A DNA stretch of 45,901 bases from an uncultured bacterium (GCA_948433295.1 CAOJDT010000007.1:1-45901); one strand, 5' to 3'. Shown: positions 36,601-43,509, counted from the stretch's first letter. The notes: generated from the sequence alone by a model not told the origin. A program made the numbers and translations.

Positions 36601-37093
36601 CAAAATCTGCAATACCTGCGATTTCGTCGATAATTTTGCGTCTGTTTTTCGGGGTGCAGTTCGTAATCCCCTGAACATCACCCTGCATCATTACATTGTA
36701 GCTGTTCGGAGTTACGTTGTATTTTTCGAGAATTGCATGGACATTTGTAAGCGTTGTTACACTGTCGTTCACGTAGTAGGTACTTGCATAACCCTGTGTG
36801 GATTTTCTTATACGCCTTGCAATGCTTAAATCCTGACCGTCTTCCATGTCACCGAATGTTACTTTTACAAAGGCTTCGTTTCTTTTTGTGTAAGTAGAGA
36901 TAAAGTGAGAAAGATTTTCTGCGCGAAGTTCTCCTGCATTAGCAAGCCCCAGCGCAAAAAGAACACTGTCTATAATGTTACTTTTTCCCGAACCGTTTGG
37001 TCCCGAAACTGTCGTGAATCCCTTTAACATAGGAATTTCCGAACGGTTGGCAAATGATTTAAAATTATCTATCTCTAATTGTTTTATGTACAT
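33602..37093 (-). CDS. smc: Chromosome segregation SMC protein
   Basis: Full-length condensin ATPase, 1163 residues. Walker A GPNGSGKS at 31-38, long coiled coil, hinge domain about 510-640 (GVHAPLVKLGTVDKEYSTAMEVAFG within it), second coiled coil, then the ABC signature SMSGGEKALTALAF and Walker B FYAFDEVDASLD near the C-terminus. It heads an smc-scpA-scpB-protease operon. Compacts and segregates the chromosome with ScpA and ScpB. Confidence 0.98.
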   Translation of the reverse strand: MYIKQLEIDNFKSFANRSEIPMLKGFTTVSGPNGSGKSNIIDSVLFALGLANAGELRAENLSHFISTYTKRNEAFVKVTFGDMEDGQDLSIARRIRKSTQGYASTYYVNDSVTTLTNVHAILEKYNVTPNSYNVMMQGDVQGITNCTPKNRRKIIDEIAGIADFDRRIDQATGELADVEQRVERSSVILNEIDSMLEQLKEEREVAIKYQKLREEKTGLESQITKVRFFDLKRNLEQAHENILEFTKKKKEEEVKNKDLDERLTLIKSKYQEISELVKEKGEAQQLELKRQEEALKGEIDRKQNALNFADKQILENMKTVENAKNGIENFKQKIENTKLNIKLKEENIAKIELDIVAKRNELKKILEDMTGLNSTAEQHIERRNKLRKELENLQDKETSLLKEKIPMENELKLLTEQLSIAKTKLAELEELKANFNSNFDLKKQQVEELNKELNDFKSIQQNTLHDLDTTNNDINNLNYDIRMAQNKLNRMEVTKQMAQSSMGNAIDTVMNAKLRGVHAPLVKLGTVDKEYSTAMEVAFGGRMAHIVVDDEHVASTAIEILKSSGGGRTTFIPLNKVQKAPTRLSLPKDKGVIDFAINLVDFDDEYINAFYYAVGDTIVVEDMDCAKKLIGRYRMVTLAGELFEKSGAITGGSMRKSGLSFSQNDDAQLEEFKSKVKELEQKLASLENKKSILETKLQTIRQNYSDAVSEHSKAKVELDNMQKNYENSEVILKEKADFIKNSEPKIEELNKKLDKLEEKNVEVYDKILKTKEEIEEIEKLINDQDLKDLKEKTEGVEHEIKRLEAQLMQTQNDKSEFEREIAFNLSLINTKEEEITAKNDANVKLEQDKETFKKEIDDLHKKTEVLKEEIAVIEEKLGELLKQRDEINAELIEMEKQKHIRMSDIERIGEQIESFKARRRELEPQLQTAKQELEDTGVEVNKLEPVEMSIDEITSKIQRLDKKMQELGDVNMRALTTYDEKLARQQEIKEQIEILTKERKEILERMHGYEQLKKETFMKTYNNINENFKAVFHQLSEGEGELKLEFPDDPLNGGLTIEAQPRDKKLQRLESMSGGEKALTALAFVFAIQRYMPSPFYAFDEVDASLDTMNVERIAQMVQNQSKDTQFIVVSHRKPMIESANRTIGVTQKEKGITRVTGVKLRD

Positions 37094-37238
37094 AGTTATC
37101 CCTAATTCGCGGCAAATACCACATTTCTATTATTCTATATTTATAAATTCTTGTCAAAATGTTAAAAGCTTCTTAATATAATCTTTCTGACGGATTGAGA
37201 CTGAGGCGAAAAATATTCTTTCGGGAAATCGTAATTCT

Positions 37239-37949
37239 ATGAAGAGATTATTGTTATTACTGAGTTTAATTTGTTTACCCGTGGCGGCTTCGGATTACGG
37301 AGTATATAGACCTGATAATTACCGGTATTCCGCTGATGAAGGAGAAATGACGCTTTTTATTCTGGATTTTTCAAACAGCATGACGGAGTATCTTGACGGT
37401 GAAACAAAACTTGATTTAATGCTTCAGACCATGCGTAGAATTCTGCCTACACTTCCAAAAAACAGCAGGGTGGGGCTGAGAGTTTACGGGCACAGAATGG
37501 GGTTTACCCCTATGGAAGCCTGTCGTGCGTCATCTCTTATAGTCCCGATATCGGGGGCAAATAATTACAATGTCATGGGCGCTCTCGGTTCTGTAAGACC
37601 AAAAGGTATGACGCCTATAACTTATTCTCTTAAACAGGCGATAAAAAACGATTTTGTAGGTTTTACGGGCAAAAAGCATATAATTCTTCTTACTGACGGC
37701 GGTGAAAACTGCGATGAAAGCCCGTGTAAATATGTTATGGAACTTATAAAAATCAGAAAAGACGTTTCTATAGACGTAATAGCTTTTAACATAGATGATG
37801 CGGATGATCTTGCGCAGCTTGAATGCACGGCTCTTGTTACAAGCGGCAAGTTCTACAGCGCAAATACAGCCGCAGAACTCGCCAGAAGTTTAAATAATTC
37901 TCTCAACGTTCAAAAAGAAGTCGAGGCAAAGATTATTCCAAATCCTTAG
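37239..37949 (+). CDS. Secreted von Willebrand factor A domain protein
   Basis: 236 residues. Signal peptide MKRLLLLLSLICLPVAA with cleavage near residue 17. The VWA domain has the MIDAS motif DFSNS (Asp43, Ser45, Ser47), a Thr in GMTPITYSL, and LTDGGENCD. Binds a divalent metal and probably a protein ligand in the periplasm or outside the cell. Four or more cysteines may form disulfides. Tail to tail with pseudopilin C: the stop codons are adjacent (37949/37950), with no terminator. No clear ribosome site; divergent from smc. Confidence 0.88.
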   Translation: MKRLLLLLSLICLPVAASDYGVYRPDNYRYSADEGEMTLFILDFSNSMTEYLDGETKLDLMLQTMRRILPTLPKNSRVGLRVYGHRMGFTPMEACRASSLIVPISGANNYNVMGALGSVRPKGMTPITYSLKQAIKNDFVGFTGKKHIILLTDGGENCDESPCKYVMELIKIRKDVSIDVIAFNIDDADDLAQLECTALVTSGKFYSANTAAELARSLNNSLNVQKEVEAKIIPNP

Positions 37950-38600
37950 TTAAAATTTAATCGGATAATTGTCAGGTATTTTCCAGTTATGATACTGAAT
38001 CAGTGCAGTACAAAAATCTGATTGTCTACCATTGTAGGATATATTTTTATTACATCCTATCCAGCCATTGTACAAGTCTTCTTCCGTACCGTTCCAATCA
38101 TATTTGTATGATTCAAAGCCCCGATTTTGATGGTATTTATTTTTTGAAGACAGGTCATTAGGCGCAAACCTGAAAGAAAATACATCCTTGCCTAAGAGTA
38201 AAGTTGTTTTATTCTGTTTGTATTTTTTGTAATCAATAAAAAAATTATAATCGCGACCCTGTCTGTAGGATTTCAATACAGATCCGTCTGCAAAATATAT
38301 TAATATTCCGTCATCTTCACTTTCGCCCAGTTCTTCAATTCCTGTTACTTTAAGATAATTTTTGTAATATTTATTATAAAATTCTATTGGTCTTAAGGTC
38401 ATTGGCCAGTATTTTGCATCTCCGTTATCAACCTCTGACAATTTTATAGCCTGATTCATAACAGAATAAACGCGTTTTAATTTAGTTTCAATAACCTGTT
38501 TTTGATAGTTACCGATTAATACAGGCATTGTCATTGCTGCAACAATACCGATAATGCCTAAGGTGATTAAAACTTCAGCTAAAGTAAAGGCTTTTTTCAT
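37950..38600 (-). CDS. Pseudopilin-like protein (copy C), downstream of poly-G cassette 1
   Basis: 216 residues from ATG 38600, which has GGAGG four bases upstream. Leader MKKA then FTLAEVLITLGIIGIVAAMT; the residue before Phe is Ala rather than Gly, still acceptable to some prepilin peptidases. It ends FCTALIQYHNWKIPDNYPIKF, closely matching copy D. The reading frame stays open upstream for 60 more codons into the G9 run of cassette 1; with 8 or 11 G the cassette ATG (38781) would be in frame and give a 276-residue protein. It also has its own promoter (38629-38657), so expression need not depend on the cassette. Confidence 0.88.
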   Translation of the reverse strand: MKKAFTLAEVLITLGIIGIVAAMTMPVLIGNYQKQVIETKLKRVYSVMNQAIKLSEVDNGDAKYWPMTLRPIEFYNKYYKNYLKVTGIEELGESEDDGILIYFADGSVLKSYRQGRDYNFFIDYKKYKQNKTTLLLGKDVFSFRFAPNDLSSKNKYHQNRGFESYKYDWNGTEEDLYNGWIGCNKNISYNGRQSDFCTALIQYHNWKIPDNYPIKF

Positions 38601-38628
38601 ACATCCTCCAAATTCTATACTATTTTTT

Positions 38629-38657
38629 ATTATAACATGTCGCAACAACACTGTCAT
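38629..38657 (-). promoter_or_regulatory. Promoter of pseudopilin C with -35 in a palindrome
   Basis: On the reverse strand: -35 ATGACA (38657-38652), exact 17-bp spacer, -10 TATAAT (38634-38629), then GGAGG and ATG 38600. The -35 box is part of one arm of the long palindrome at 38647-38684, which could be the operator of a regulator. Confidence 0.6.
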
Positions 38658-38684
38658 CGTGACAATAGTCACAATGACAGTGTT
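38647..38684. repeat. Long palindrome between cassette 1 and pseudopilin C
   Basis: Arms of 17 bases around AATA: AACACTGTCATCGTGAC and GTCACAATGACAGTGTT, one mismatch. It is wholly within the open upstream frame of pseudopilin C and covers its -35 box. It may be an operator or an inserted palindromic element; the GTCATTG start on the reverse strand resembles the flank of the element in rsmE. Confidence 0.7.
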
Positions 38685-38727
38685 AAAAAATATAGTGTCT
38701 AAAACGCCTTCAGCAGGCGGTTTTCGC

Positions 38728-38781
38728 CTAGAGAAGCCCCCCCCCTTTTTTAAGTTTTGAAGCTATAAGTGACGTTTTCAT
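38728..38781 (-). CDS. Cassette 1: 17-residue ORF ending in a G9 tract
   Basis: Reverse-strand ORF MKTSLIASKLKKGGGLL, from ATG 38781 to TAG. It has AGAGG upstream and a strong promoter, so it should be translated. Its glycines are coded by nine consecutive G. Loss of one G (or gain of two) removes the stop and joins this start to pseudopilin C. As it stands it is either an OFF-phase leader or a genuine 17-residue peptide; it differs only in the last residue from cassette 2. Confidence 0.6.
   Translation of the reverse strand: MKTSLIASKLKKGGGLL
38735..38781 (-). repeat. 47-bp cassette repeat, copy 1 (contains G9 run)
   Basis: Identical over 47 bp to 45359-45405. It runs from the ATG through twelve codons to the G9 tract (plus-strand C9 at 38737-38745) and two more bases. 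Identity stops immediately on both sides, although both copies have an equivalent promoter and ribosome site upstream. Confidence 0.95.
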
Positions 38782-38798
38782 AAATTTCCTCTTTAACT

Positions 38799-38827
38799 AT
38801 TATAACTTTATTTTAAAATTTTTGCAA
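38799..38827 (-). promoter_or_regulatory. Promoter of cassette 1
   Basis: Reverse strand: -35 TTGCAA (38827-38822), 17-bp spacer, -10 TATAAT (38804-38799), 17 bases before ATG 38781, with AGAGG between. The predicted start falls at the ribosome site, giving a leader of only about 11 nt. Same geometry as cassette 2. Confidence 0.8.
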
Positions 38828-38834
38828 CATTTTT

Positions 38835-40610
38835 TCAGCGGCAGCCTTCGTCTTCTGAGTCAATTTTTCCGTCAAAATCGTTATCTACACCGTCAGAGCA
38901 AGAGCCGATTGAGTATTTACTTTCGGCAGGCGGATTGAATTTTAAATATTTGTCAGGAATTTTTGACCACAAATATAAAAAGAAATCTTTGTAAAACTTT
39001 GCGATTCTTGGATTTTCGATTATCAGCATGTTTTCGTCGTTTTTATTTTCTCCGCTGTTTGAAAAGTTGGTTGAGCCTGTTATTACATATTTGTCGTCAA
39101 TAATCATAACTTTTGAGTGCATTTTTCCTGCATAGTTTTCTGCTTTTAACGGGATTCCCGCTGCGCGAAGGGTCAGTACCGAGGAATTCCTTGTATGAAT
39201 ATTTGCCGCATCAATAATAAGTCTGACGTCAACTCCGCGTTTGTATGCTTCCGTTAATGAATTTGTCAAAGCTTTATGTGTTATAAGGAATGCGGGAATA
39301 TAAATATATGTTTTTGCGGAATTTACAAGCGGAACGACTCTTGTCGTAATTCCTTTGTCCTGTGGTGAAAATAGTATGGAAATCTTGCTTCCGTCCGAAA
39401 GTGTCAGGTTGTTAGATTCTGTTTTTATTTTCAGAGTATGAAACTTTCCGCCGTACATTTGTTCGAATTCTTTTTCATAGATTTTTGCTGCGGCAGGTGA
39501 GTCAATGATTACTATATTGTTTTGATTGAACCCCGACAGTCCCGTTTCCGAGAAGTTCATCGAACCTGTAAAAACTTTTTTGTTATCTGATATTACAAAT
39601 TTGTTATGCATAAGAAAGTTTGTAAGTTTTGCATTGTTTTCAATCCTGTCGGAACGTCTGTTTTCTATTTGTTTCACAAACGATTCCGTATCGGGATAAT
39701 AATTTTCTCCGTAGGTTTTTGTATCGTAAACCACACGGATTTTTACACCGCGTGATTTTGCGTTTTCTACTGCCTGTTTTACACGGGGAACGTTAGTCCA
39801 TCCGTATAGGGCAATATCTATTGATTTTGTTGACGAATCTATCAGTGAAACTAATTCCCGACAGACTGCGTGTGAACAGTTTTTGTCCGGTTTCAGGATT
39901 TTTGTAAAATCAGTAAAAATTATTTTTAAATTTCCGTTTGTAATTATATTCGGTGAACCTGGCAATTGTGGTGCCGATGCATCTGTTTCTTTTGGTTTTA
40001 CATGACAGAATTTGCAAGAATCAGAGGTGTCCGGCAAATCTTTACGAAGAAGAACAACAGCGTCGTGTGCAATTTGACCGTATTTGCAGGTCGGTTTATG
40101 AAATTTGCCGCTGCTGTGATTGTATATAACGAGATTAAGTTTTTCTGCGTCTGAGTTTATCTTATCGAACTTCTCTTTATTCGCGGCTTTGCCGTCAATT
40201 ATTGCAAAGCCCGAGTCAGCGAAAATTTTTGAATAGGCACCTTTTTCCGTATAAATTTCCGCAAATCTGCATTGAGAATTCTGTTCGCCTGTAAATTTTA
40301 TTTTAATATCTTTTCCGTCAAGATGTTTGTGTGCAAATTCGTCAGCAAGATATCCGATTCCGATGCCTTTTTCAAAAGGTATTCCTTTTATTTCTTCACT
40401 GTATGCGGAGAGATTTGATGTAAAGGCAGTAATTTTCGGTATACATATTGTTTCGTTATCGTCGACAATGTGATTATTGTTTAAATCTATCTGAAACATT
40501 ACAGGCGTAATGATGTTCAAGACGGTTTTTCTGTTTGTCGTGATTATATGGAATGCCGAAAATGCGGCAAACAGAATTATTATAAAAAACGCTGTCAGTT
40601 TTTCTTTCAT
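38835..40610 (-). CDS. Secreted phospholipase-D superfamily protein, multi-domain (591 aa)
   Basis: N-terminal hydrophobic segment (residues 5-22), then an EF-hand/dockerin-like loop DLNNNHIVDDNE (42-53), a region with some likeness to secreted nucleases, and a zinc-knuckle-like segment (Cys175, Cys199, Cys202: SGKFHKPTC ... CKFC). Two PLD domains follow with HKD motifs HNKFVISD (then GSMNFSETG) and HSKVMIID (then GSTNFSNSG). The C-terminus DGVDNDFDGKIDSEDEGC is another Ca-binding-like DxDxD motif. Two HKD motifs suggest an active nuclease or phospholipase acting outside the cytoplasm. It lies one base downstream of the YdjC-like gene on the same strand. Confidence 0.88.
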   Translation of the reverse strand: MKEKLTAFFIIILFAAFSAFHIITTNRKTVLNIITPVMFQIDLNNNHIVDDNETICIPKITAFTSNLSAYSEEIKGIPFEKGIGIGYLADEFAHKHLDGKDIKIKFTGEQNSQCRFAEIYTEKGAYSKIFADSGFAIIDGKAANKEKFDKINSDAEKLNLVIYNHSSGKFHKPTCKYGQIAHDAVVLLRKDLPDTSDSCKFCHVKPKETDASAPQLPGSPNIITNGNLKIIFTDFTKILKPDKNCSHAVCRELVSLIDSSTKSIDIALYGWTNVPRVKQAVENAKSRGVKIRVVYDTKTYGENYYPDTESFVKQIENRRSDRIENNAKLTNFLMHNKFVISDNKKVFTGSMNFSETGLSGFNQNNIVIIDSPAAAKIYEKEFEQMYGGKFHTLKIKTESNNLTLSDGSKISILFSPQDKGITTRVVPLVNSAKTYIYIPAFLITHKALTNSLTEAYKRGVDVRLIIDAANIHTRNSSVLTLRAAGIPLKAENYAGKMHSKVMIIDDKYVITGSTNFSNSGENKNDENMLIIENPRIAKFYKDFFLYLWSKIPDKYLKFNPPAESKYSIGSCSDGVDNDFDGKIDSEDEGCR

Positions 40611-40611
40611 A

Positions 40612-41454
40612 TTAAATATTCTTATGACTTGTTATTTCAAATCCCATTTTGTAAATGCTGTTTTGCAGAAGTTTATCTTGTGAAAGTTTGAATTCTTCCG
40701 TATGCGAATCTGTTTTTGGCGAACTGTATTTGCAAGGATGAATCAAACTTTCAGCCACCATATTGGAATCTTCAAGCGCTTTAAGCCCGTATTCAAGCGT
40801 TGCACTCTCCATCATCCCCGTATAGCCAACCCCTATCAGATAATCGTTTGTTTTTAGGCTAAATTCCTTTACGGTCTTTTTATTTTTTGTCGTGAACGTG
40901 TTCAAAAGCATTATTTTTATTAAATTAATCGGATATGCGAAGTTAAGATGTTTTTTATTATCTGGAACCATATAAAACTCTTCATGCTGGGTTCTGATAT
41001 ACGGAATTCCGTATTCTTTTGCAAGTCTTGCGGTTAACCTGAATATCTGCGGGATTGCATGAACATGAACATGTGAATCTATATGGTCTGCTTTTGCAAC
41101 ACTCAAAACCTTTTCGATTTGCGCACGGAATTCTTTTTCAATAACATTAATAACTTCTTTTTTGCCTGAATTAAGCATAAACCACAAATAGCCTTTGTTG
41201 AAAATTCCGTTATCGTTTGTAAGCACAGGTGCATGTGTTAAGGATTTGCCCTCAATGATGTTAAGGTGTATGCCTAAACTTAATTCGGGACATTCCGGTA
41301 AAATCTCGTTAATAGCGCTATCAAAAGCTTTTCCGTTTGCACAAATACTGGCGCTTCGTAAAAAACCGTTGTTGCAGCCTTCCAACACGGCTCTGTTAAA
41401 ATCTTGAGTCATTCCGAAGTCATCTGCGTTTAGTATAAAAAATTTTTTGTTCAT
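40612..41454 (-). CDS. YdjC/ChbG/HpnK-family carbohydrate deacetylase
   Basis: 280 residues. NADDFG (residues 9-14), GIHLN (His63) and DHIDSHVHVH (123-132) are the family's metal and catalytic motifs, with Asp12, His63 and His128 as likely metal ligands. Members remove N-acetyl groups from sugars such as chitobiose or hopanoid-linked GlcNAc. It is divergent from a GT2 glycosyltransferase of the dolichol-phosphate-mannose-synthase type, a pairing that suggests lipid-linked sugar modification of the envelope. Confidence 0.9.
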   Translation of the reverse strand: MNKKFFILNADDFGMTQDFNRAVLEGCNNGFLRSASICANGKAFDSAINEILPECPELSLGIHLNIIEGKSLTHAPVLTNDNGIFNKGYLWFMLNSGKKEVINVIEKEFRAQIEKVLSVAKADHIDSHVHVHAIPQIFRLTARLAKEYGIPYIRTQHEEFYMVPDNKKHLNFAYPINLIKIMLLNTFTTKNKKTVKEFSLKTNDYLIGVGYTGMMESATLEYGLKALEDSNMVAESLIHPCKYSSPKTDSHTEEFKLSQDKLLQNSIYKMGFEITSHKNI

Positions 41455-41538
41455 TTTAAATTATTCTTGCACTCCAATCTGAATTATTATATTATAAAAC
41501 TGTCCGTTCGGGCAATTTGTTACAGAATCGAGGTTGTG

Positions 41539-42492
41539 ATGGAAAAGCCTTTGCTTGCAGTTATTATTCCGTGTTTTAATGAAGAGCTATGTATTAGAAA
41601 AACTGTTGAACAGCTTTTTGTTGTTTTTAAATCACTTATTGAAAAAAATAAAATTCAACCTGAAAGTTATATCTATCTTATTGATGATGGTTCTGTTGAT
41701 TCGACATGGGATATAATCAGAGAACTTCATAATGAAAATCCGCTTGTAAAAGGACAAAAATTTATAAGGAATTATGGCAATCAAAAGGCTTTAATCGCGG
41801 GGCTGGAAGGAGTTCAAGTATTAGGCTGCGACTGCGTTGTTTCAATTGATGCCGATTTACAGCAGGATGAGTGGGCTATAGAAAAATTTGTCGACGAATA
41901 CATGAACGGCTATGATATTGTTTCGGGTATAAGGAATGACAGACGCACCGATTCTTTCTTAAAAAAATCAACGGCAATCGCATTTTATAAATTAATGAAT
42001 CTTCTCGGTGCAAAGATTCCTGTGAACCACTCGGACTACAGGTTAGTCAGCAGACGCGCTCTGGAGGTTATGGCTAAATATCCCGAAACAGGACTTTTCT
42101 TACGCGGATTTTTCCATGAACTCGGCTTAAAGACAGCTTATGTTAAATTTGACGTAAAACCCCGTATGGCAGGTGAATCGAAATTTAATTTTATAAAACT
42201 TTTGGAATTATCTTTAACGGGTATTACCTCTTTCAGTATCGTTCCTCTTAGAATTATTGCCATGCTTGGATTTTTAATGGCTTTGTTCGGGTTTATAGTC
42301 GGCATAGAGGCAGTTTTTGAAAAAATATTTTTTAATGACGCGCCAAACGGAATGATGACAACCATTATTCTCTTATGCGTTTTTGGCGGAATCCAGCTTT
42401 TCTGCGTTGGTATAATCGGAGAATACGTAGGACAAATTTTCAGAGAAGTAAAAGACCGTCCGAGATATATTAAAGATGAAGAGTTAAAATAA
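41539..42492 (+). CDS. GT2 glycosyltransferase, polyprenyl-phosphate sugar transferase type
   Basis: 317 residues from ATG 41539, which has GAGG at good spacing; an upstream TTG 41467 would overlap the promoter region. The GT-A domain has LAVIIPCFNEE, YLIDDGSVDSTW, DADLQQDE and SDYRLVSRRALEVM. Two C-terminal membrane helices (IIAMLGFLMALFGFIVGIEAV and MMTTIILLCVFGGIQLFCVG) end in GEYVGQIFREVKDRPRYI, as in GtrB/DPM1-like enzymes. It transfers a sugar to undecaprenyl phosphate. Sugar unknown. Confidence 0.94.
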   Translation: MEKPLLAVIIPCFNEELCIRKTVEQLFVVFKSLIEKNKIQPESYIYLIDDGSVDSTWDIIRELHNENPLVKGQKFIRNYGNQKALIAGLEGVQVLGCDCVVSIDADLQQDEWAIEKFVDEYMNGYDIVSGIRNDRRTDSFLKKSTAIAFYKLMNLLGAKIPVNHSDYRLVSRRALEVMAKYPETGLFLRGFFHELGLKTAYVKFDVKPRMAGESKFNFIKLLELSLTGITSFSIVPLRIIAMLGFLMALFGFIVGIEAVFEKIFFNDAPNGMMTTIILLCVFGGIQLFCVGIIGEYVGQIFREVKDRPRYIKDEELK

Positions 42493-42753
42493 AAAAGCCG
42501 TGCGTTCTGTCTATCGAATCAGACAGATAACACTTACGATTAAAATATCTCTTTCCAAAATCAAAACACCCGCAAGGATTGCCTTAGTGCTGCTGTGTTT
42601 CCACCCTGACACGGTTCGACAGCTTACGCCGCTCTGACCTTGAACGTCAACGATAATTTAATTTTCAATATTATCCGCCAAACCCTCACGACAGGCTCTG
42701 CACCCCGCATAAACTTCGGGTCAAGAGATTGCAATTCCCCGTGGAGCACGGCT
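42491..42753 (-). ncRNA. ffs: Signal recognition particle RNA, large type
   Basis: The reverse strand has the SRP domain-IV signature: GTGTCAGG, GT-GGAA-AC, then ACAGCAGCACTAAGG (plus strand 42586-42614). The 5' end GCCGTGC (42752-42746) pairs with the 3' GCACGGC (42503-42497), which is followed by six T acting as terminator. The span of about 257 nt matches the long bacterial form with an Alu domain rather than the 4.5S form. The helix next to the GGAA tetraloop is closed by G-U/A-C pairs instead of the usual C-rich pairs. It binds Ffh for membrane protein targeting. Confidence 0.88.
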
Positions 42754-42780
42754 GAATTCAGTTTAACATGAAATTCTTTT

Positions 42781-43509
42781 TTAGTCCACAAGTTTTGTGA
42801 CTAATACAGGAAGGTTATTATAATACATAGGAATTGATTTTGTATTATTTGTCCATCCTGTCCAGACTATTCCCGAATATACGTTTTTGTTTATTTCTAT
42901 TAATTTTTCTTCTATTGCACTGTTTTTTGCTTTTACTATTTTTAAATCTATGAGATTGTCGATGTTATCAATATTGATTATAGTAAATTTTCCGCTCGAT
43001 TTGTATTCTTTTTGCGCAGTTTCTATTTCGTTAAATACCCATCTGCGTCTGGCAGCTTTATTTAAATTATCGGGAATTGTTACGGTTTTAATGCCTATTT
43101 TATCCGCGTGTTCACAAAATGCCGCAAGAATATCTTTAAGCGGCTTATCTTTTGTATCGGAAAGAATTAATCCTGATTTAAAGTTTTTTGAATCACCTGT
43201 TGAACCTGTTTTTATTGGATATAAAATTTTCTTTTTTAATTCCAATGCTGTTCTTCTAAAGTTGATTTTATTAAGTCCTGCTTCCGTACCCGCAATATCA
43301 ACAATACTCAGCGGCACTTTATTACGCTTCAGGTTAAATAGTGTAATCCCTACTGCGCCTGCTGCCAATGCACCTAATACTTTAAGGAAATTCATCGTGT
43401 TATGATTTTCTTTAGGCTTTGGATAATACAAAAATTCCGACCGTGACGTATTCGTAGGTGTTTGTTGTATTTGCGATTTTGAACCAAAAGTAATGCGTTG
43501 AACTTTCAT
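42781..43509 (-). CDS. Hypothetical protein with ITFG tag and degenerate AAA-like domain (242 aa)
   Basis: Starts MKVQRITFGSKSQ, with the ITFG tag at residues 6-9. One membrane helix follows near residues 42-62 (LGALAAGAVGITLFNL). The remaining 180 residues resemble an AAA ATPase core: a strand KSGLILSD where the P-loop would be but without G-x4-GK-[ST], a Walker-B-like strand FTIINIDNIDNL, and a sensor-1-like WTGWTNNTKSIP. The missing P-loop suggests that it cannot hydrolyse ATP. The AAA relation is by eye and moderate. The SRP RNA lies immediately downstream on the same strand. Confidence 0.72.
   Translation of the reverse strand: MKVQRITFGSKSQIQQTPTNTSRSEFLYYPKPKENHNTMNFLKVLGALAAGAVGITLFNLKRNKVPLSIVDIAGTEAGLNKINFRRTALELKKKILYPIKTGSTGDSKNFKSGLILSDTKDKPLKDILAAFCEHADKIGIKTVTIPDNLNKAARRRWVFNEIETAQKEYKSSGKFTIINIDNIDNLIDLKIVKAKNSAIEEKLIEINKNVYSGIVWTGWTNNTKSIPMYYNNLPVLVTKLVD

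Noticed and set aside
37950-38672. Pseudopilin C starting at GTG 38672
   Set aside because: ATG 38600 has GGAGG at proper spacing and places a short positively charged leader before FTLAEV; the GTG has no ribosome site.
38728-38781. -1 programmed ribosomal frameshift at the A6G9 run to reach the pilin frame
   Set aside because: The pilin frame needs a net loss of one base (+1 shift or -2), not a -1 shift, so a dnaX-like slip would not join the frames; slippage or tract-length change remains possible.
42493-42780. Riboswitch or tmRNA in the gap after the glycosyltransferase
   Set aside because: The GGAA apical loop with CAGG and AGCAGC flanks, paired ends and terminal T run fit SRP RNA; no tRNA-like ends or known aptamer motifs.
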